Assembly: GCF_037975245.1 (NCBI RefSeq)
Contig: NC_092576.1
Coordinates: forward strand, 12,205,111-12,269,110
Direction of reading: 5' to 3'
DNA: 64,000 nt
DNA from: Apostichopus japonicus
Taxonomy: Eukaryota; Echinodermata; Holothuroidea; Aspidochirotida; Stichopodidae
Made by a program: the position numbers and the translations under genes. A model generated the notes under the pieces. It did no database searches and was not told where the DNA came from. It was given only the letters and a program-made list of their open reading frames with translations. Positions 59,555 through 64,000 of the stretch are shown piece after piece. Each line of letters begins with the position of its first letter. Position 1 is the stretch's first letter.

Positions 59555-59555
<1 letters not shown>
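58660..59555. other. spacer, nothing recognised
   Basis: Short open frames without support; gtttgtttttgtttgtttg simple sequence at about 58998-59016. Confidence 0.35.
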
Positions 59556-59860
<305 letters not shown>

Positions 59861-59875
59861 ATTGGTGGATCGGAT

Positions 59876-59919
59876 CTTGCTACTTAAAAAGTTTCACGCC
59901 GTAGCGATCTTCAGGCAAG
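59876..59919 (-). ncRNA. hammerhead-ribozyme-like motif (sense with the Penelope ORF)
   Basis: On the minus strand, CUUGC (59919-59915) pairs with GCAAG (59880-59876) as stem I; core CUGAAGA; stem II CGC/GCG with UACG loop and flanking U.U; GAAA; stem III ACU/AGU with a longer U-rich loop; GUA cleavage site. It lies about 45 nt after the end of the ORF. Confidence 0.7.
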
Positions 59920-59962
59920 TGATAGACTGAAGCCTAGTACCCCCTATGTGTAAACATGTATG

Positions 59963-60469
59963 TTAAGGCTTTTTTCTAGTACGGTTGAGTGATCTTAAGT
60001 GTCTGCATTTAGATATTAGTTCTGTTCGCTTGTTGAGAATTCTTTCCTTTTCAGAGTGTGCGTTGATGATTGCGAGTTTCTCCTCCAGGCACAGGCTGCA
60101 TTGTGTGGTGCCGCTAAGTAGGGTGTTGGAATGCTTGAGAATTGACCACTCAATTTCGTAATCTTCCCCTTTATCCTTCAAGTACCAAATAAATTTGGAT
60201 AGTTCTGTTTCCTTGGCGTAGGTTTTGTGTGATTTCGTGTGATTGTTATACCTTAACTTGAATGGGCCACCGCACATGCCGATGTATGAGTTGGTAGTGT
60301 CACTGTGATGAACTTCTGCCTTGTACACAATTGCGGCGGATAAGCATTTCCCTGCCAGAGGGCAGTCACTTGGGCTCCTGCAATTGCATTCTTTTGTAGG
60401 GTTTGGGGGGTTGGCCATTGCGAGGTTCCTTGAGTTGTGTGCTGTTATTATTGACTTGATGTTGTTCAT
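59963..60469 (-). pseudogene. Penelope-like polyprotein C-terminus: GIY-YIG endonuclease domain
   Basis: A 168-residue frame starting MNNIKSIITAHN, truncated at the 5' side; the RT part is absent. A cysteine cluster (CNCRSPSDCPLAGKC) precedes VVYKAEV-like (IVYKAEVHHS), then NSYIGMCGGPFKLRYNNH, the GIY-YIG core with the conserved Arg on the following helix (here KLRYNNHTKS), and a later Glu in CSLCLEEKLAI. The first motif reads VYKA rather than GIY, as in Penelope-like enzymes. In intact elements this nuclease nicks the target and primes reverse transcription. Ends TRKKP just before the terminal repeat. Confidence 0.88.
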
Positions 60470-60787
60470 GCAGCTATAACTGATTTTGACATTGTTACGG
60501 TTGAATGATTTTGTGATATCTGTGCGATGGGGGGAAGTGCTTTGAAATGAGCCTCAGGAAAGATCCTCCAACGTTGCTTTTAACATTTTAACTGTAGGGT
60601 GGGTTAAACCAGATCGTATTTCGATGGCGGCGCTTTTGTTTGGCTGGTTGGTGTTGTGCGGTTTCTGTGTATGTGATCTCTTCGTTGTAGCCGCTGGCCT
60701 TCATGGCTTCAGTGTAGGTGGGGGAGGCGCTGTCAAAAGCACGCTTGCTAGATGATAGTTCAGGGGGTACTAGGCTTCAGTCTATCA

Positions 60788-60829
60788 CTTGCCTGAAGAT
60801 CGCTACGGCGTGAAACTTTAAGTAGCAAG
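60788..60829 (+). ncRNA. hammerhead-ribozyme-like motif, best copy
   Basis: Stem I CUUGC (60788-60792)/GCAAG (60825-60829); CUGAAGA 60793-60799; stem II CGC 60801-60803 with GCG 60808-60810 and UACG loop; GAAA 60812-60815; stem III ACU/AGU with loop UUA; GUA cleavage site ending 60824. The pair 10.1-11.1, normally G-C, is U.U (60800, 60811). Confidence 0.72.
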
Positions 60830-60859
60830 ATCCGATCCACCAATTTTGTGATAAATAAA

Positions 60860-60882
60860 GCTCTACCCTGTGTATCGAGCAC
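60860..60882 (+). promoter_or_regulatory. conserved hairpin downstream of the hammerhead
   Basis: gctctac...gtatcgagcac: GCUC pairs with GAGC. The same layout follows the motif at 41228-41250 (gctctac...gtattgagcac) and 52366-52390 (gctctgtcc...agagcac). Function unknown. Confidence 0.5.
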
Positions 60883-60909
60883 TTTTTCGACCAGAGGTGA
60901 CATATTGTG

Positions 60910-60958
<49 letters not shown>

Positions 60959-61530
60959 GTTATAACGATATCTTTATAACGCTAACTTTATACACATACT
61001 ATAGTTGTAGCTAGGCTAGGCAAGCCATAGCCTAACGTTCATGGGTCAATGTCAGTGAAATGCCAAAGCCTACAGACGTGGGTTAGCCTGTCTACCAATG
61101 ACATCCTAAGATTGGTGTATTTGTGAAGTTAAAAGCCGCATTTTAATGTCTTGGTACCTTGAAACGGTCGTTAAATGTGTCATATGATTACATAGATATA
61201 CTGTTACAACAGTAGACTAAGTAACAGTTCTAGCCGCAACGAACCTAGCGAAACAACGTTTTATTTGATAAACCTATGGTCAATATTTCATTTTGCTTTC
61301 CATTCCCGTGTACACATTTCCGTAGAACTGGCTCTTATTTCTATACCATTTATTTTAGTTTTTAATTACATGAATTTCTTACAAATTTTACAAATTAATT
61401 GTGTACTTCATTGTCTCACAAATTTGATATTCTACCTACAATAGCAGTGTAAGTTTTGGGTGAGCTATTGGTCTTCAAATTGCTGCCAACGACAAACCTG
61501 TAGTAGCTTCTAAATGATGTTAGTCCTTTG
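60959..61530. other. spacer, nothing recognised
   Basis: AT-rich, non-coding, no repeats with clear ends. Confidence 0.4.
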
Positions 61531-61533
61531 CTC

Positions 61534-61916
61534 AGAGACGTAGCCATGAATTTGAAGGAGGAGGGGGAGGGGGGGGGAGCAGAATTTTAAAAGAGGCACT
61601 TCTCAAAAAGGGAGCATTATTACACTTAAAGAAGCACCATGATGTACAAAGAAATGTTTTGCCCAAATGGGCCCAAATGCCTCTCAAATGCCTCTCACGT
61701 TATATAGGAAATAACCAATAATAAGGGTATTGTATTACGTAGCAGACGAACTATAAGAGGAAAGATTGAGAAGGTTCGCTTAGCTTCCTTCAAAAAGGAA
61801 TGTTTTAATGATATTTCTTGCTTTTAGAGAAATTTTATATTTAGGGGTACTCTAAGGGGCTGAGGGGGGGGGGCGGAGCGATCACTTCCATTGCTTCCCC
61901 TGGCTAGACGTCCCCG
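61534..61916. mobile_element. non-autonomous element with GACGTAGCCA-type ends and G-tracts
   Basis: Left end agagacgtagccatg followed by a G-tract (about 61562-61580); right end G-tract (61862-61873) ... cctggctagacgtcccc. The ends are inverted and related to 46781 and 53006. No coding capacity. Confidence 0.55.
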
Positions 61917-62382
61917 CTAGTGCAACATATAACAAACGACAGCCGAATTGAAGTGACCAATGGTATCATGCAGATATCACCACCAAGGGGACGCCAACAC
62001 CAAGTTCAGATAATAAATAACACGTCCAGGTCAAATCACTTCATTTTTCCAATAAATTTACATTTGAAAATGTCATAGAGTCTGTTGTACTGCTTAATTT
62101 CTAGCAGAAGACAGCGCTCCTCAAAATTGCACAATCGCAAGTTTCATATCGCCAATAGAAAACTTATTCCAGGCAAGGGTTTGAACCGGGAAATTTCTCA
62201 AGTGGTGATGGCGGAAGGGGGGAGGGGGTACACCTCCCCCTTTTTCCCTTCCTCAGGTCGACATAACAGCTTAGCCCCCACCACCACAAATAAAGACAAC
62301 ATGATGGTGTTACCCCTATACTAATCTTTATTTTTCATTAGTGAAGCTGGAACAATGCATTCAATTTCTGGTTTTGTTACAG
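61917..62382. other. spacer before the paralogous exon
   Basis: Includes a G-run/C-run pair at about 62215-62250. A 79-residue chance frame crosses it. The last 20 bases form the acceptor gttttgttacag. Confidence 0.4.
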
Positions 62383-62451
62383 GGGTGCTGTTGTTGTCAA
62401 TTACACTTTTCTACATATTTACTGACGATGACGTAGTGTATGTTACAGATG
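62383..62451 (+). CDS. membrane-anchor exon of a second PC-esterase-like gene (partial)
   Basis: A 69 bp exon between acceptor TTTTGTTACAG|GG and donor GATG|GTATGT. It encodes VLLLSITLFYIFTDDDVVYV, a hydrophobic segment followed by acidic residues. Same phases (2 nt in, phase 1 out), length and pattern as exon 48748-48813 (SLSTLWYLTTEDE). The catalytic exon was not found before the window end at 64000; it may lie beyond, or the copy is partial. Confidence 0.5.
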
Positions 62452-63490
62452 GTATGTGTAGTTTTCTTCTATGTTCTTTCTTCCTTATATTTTCATGCAT
62501 TTCAGATCGTTGTGATATATCTTAACTATATAACGGTCGCTCGCTACCTTAATTAAGCGTTAATTAAAGAAAAATGATTAACATCTGGACTATTTAAATG
62601 CAGTAAAGAACGTTGTGTACTAGGAGATTTGACAGTCTAATGCAACTGACGGTGTATACATGGGTTAACTTCTCACTACGTACCGTAATTTCAGCAGGTT
62701 ATTGTGTGCAAATTGTAGTTATATCTATAGCATGCGTGCAATTTATCCGTGAAAGCTTAATGCGCGCAGCGAAATTTATTTACGCGCTGATAAACTTGCT
62801 AATTTGCTATTCTTACGCAACAGTACATGCTTAGGGAGAAGCGCGTTCGAATTTGCACAATTTGCATTGCAAGGACAAAAGGTGTTTGTGTATTGATTGC
62901 TGGATAAAACATATGAAAAAATAAGTTTTATTTACATATAGAACATATGGCATCTGATGCACATACGAGCAAACTCTTCTTTGGACTTTCCAAAATTTGA
63001 ACTTTCCCCCTTCAACCTCTGATCTGAAGCGCGCGTGAAACGATCAATTTGGAATTAGTGTTTACAAAATTAAGGTTAAAATGGTGAGAAACTTTCCTTG
63101 AGCTATCATAAAATTGATTTAAAGAATCTTTATCTTTTAGAAAAGTTTATGTATAAAACTAATTGTAAGCAACATATGCGTTTGATATCAGATGGCATAT
63201 CTGGATATCTTTATTTGAAGTTTAATGATTTATTTGTTGTTGTTGATAATATTGAATAATGATCATATATTGTATATGTTATTATGAATTGTACATTGTT
63301 TGGACTCTTGATGGAAGGATAATAAAAAAAAAATATATATAAAAAATAAATTGGACTTAGTGTATAATTCTAGTGAGTGCAACATTTCACAACACTAGTG
63401 TACAATTGTGGCTCTTAACTTCGTGGCATTGACTGGACAGGACCGGTCTACATAAGATTCCAAGAATAACTATAGTAATAAGTTCAATAT
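62452..63490. other. intron or intergenic sequence
   Basis: No further exon recognised; a 73-residue open frame at 62613-62834 has no splice or domain support. Confidence 0.35.
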
Positions 63491-63496
63491 AAATAA

Positions 63497-63661
63497 GGGG
63501 TTAATCAACGGTCTAGCGTGCGTTACTCACAGGATTAATGCACGATCGGGGATAATGCAAGCGATGCACGAGGGCGGAGCCCGAGTGCATCCAGCGATAG
63601 CATTAACACCCGGAGTGCATTAATCATGTGAGTAACGCACGCTAGACCGTTGATTAACCCC
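63497..63661. mobile_element. foldback element, 47 bp perfect or near-perfect arms
   Basis: Arms ggggttaatcaacggtctag... and its complement ending ...gattaacccc. Both include gcgtgcgttactcac. Central part has cggggataatgc and gagtgcat motifs. A related partial copy lies at about 63764-63795 (cgtgcgttactcacaggatt). The motif ctcggggataatgcac also occurs at 314-329 beside the first MITE. Confidence 0.8.
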
Positions 63662-64000
63662 GTTCATTCATACACTACCATTTGTGTGGGGGAAAAATCA
63701 TAAAACAAAACATTTTTGGTTACATACAACCAAAGATTTATTAAAGTGATGCCCCGTAATTTTACCGTGCGTTACTCACAGGATTAACCACGGTCAGCTG
63801 ACCTGAATGGACCAATAGGATTTAGGAATCTTTACTAAGTATGAATGAACCTTAATTTAAGACGTTTTCACTTTTGCTTGTGGAGTACCGTCATTTCATC
63901 ATGTATCGTACACTCTAACATCTGGACATTATATTTGAAATAAGTAAAATTAGACGGATTTCCGCAACGGTACTGGCCTATATCGGTTATGGTAGGCTAG

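Overview
The window is animal nuclear DNA. Its real genes have GT-AG introns with phase-matched exons, and there are no operons. Most of the rest is transposable elements, foldback repeats, minisatellites and (TA)n tracts. The mix (Ty3/Gypsy, Penelope, RTE and L1-like retroelements, many small inverted-repeat elements with G/C tracts, an SLC16-like transporter, a PC-esterase gene that appears duplicated) fits a marine invertebrate deuterostome. I favour an echinoderm such as a sea cucumber, but no diagnostic single-copy gene proves this.

Layout. 1-900: repeat debris and a foldback element. 903-9135: a nearly complete but frameshifted Ty3/Gypsy LTR retrotransposon on the minus strand. 9660-13330: a minus-strand gene region of unknown family, probably transposon-derived; its main reading frame is broken. 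13400-19200: compound repeats, including a ~490 bp tandem duplication that carries perfect DR1 nuclear-receptor-type sites. 19232-23649: a foldback-like element whose arms are inverted minisatellites; nested inside is a second inverted-repeat element with three ~339 bp tandem units. 24679-25475: a minus-strand MAPEG/TMEM79-like membrane protein. 26300-30300: microsatellites and a tRNA-derived SINE. 30305-36147: a complete four-exon, 428-residue SLC16-like transporter on the minus strand. 36470-37800: minisatellite and duplicated spacer. 38169-42199: a complete four-exon, 175-residue plus-strand protein with signal peptide, six cysteines and one membrane helix (Shisa/WBP1/VOPP1 type). 42587-44527 and 52509-55409: two inverted copies of one long repeat. 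They flank a plus-strand PC-esterase (GDSH) gene at 48748-50426, and a similar membrane-anchor exon lies at 62383-62451. 57890-58640: an L1-like ORF1 remnant interrupted by a short element with a U2 snRNA head. 59860-60960: a 5'-truncated Penelope-like element with a GIY-YIG domain.

The most interesting signal is a set of hammerhead-ribozyme-like motifs in inverted pairs at three loci (41.1, 52.2 and 59.9-60.8 kb). Each locus lies between two (TA)n tracts, and one contains the Penelope GIY-YIG ORF. All copies share a non-standard U.U pair next to the catalytic core, with different but compatible stem II helices, and are followed by a conserved small hairpin. Hammerheads in Penelope-like elements are known; the family-wide U.U pair, the downstream hairpin and the ORF-free inverted pairs look worth checking.

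The cellular genes are unrelated to one another; nothing in their arrangement suggests a shared pathway. All calls come from reading the sequence, without database searches.
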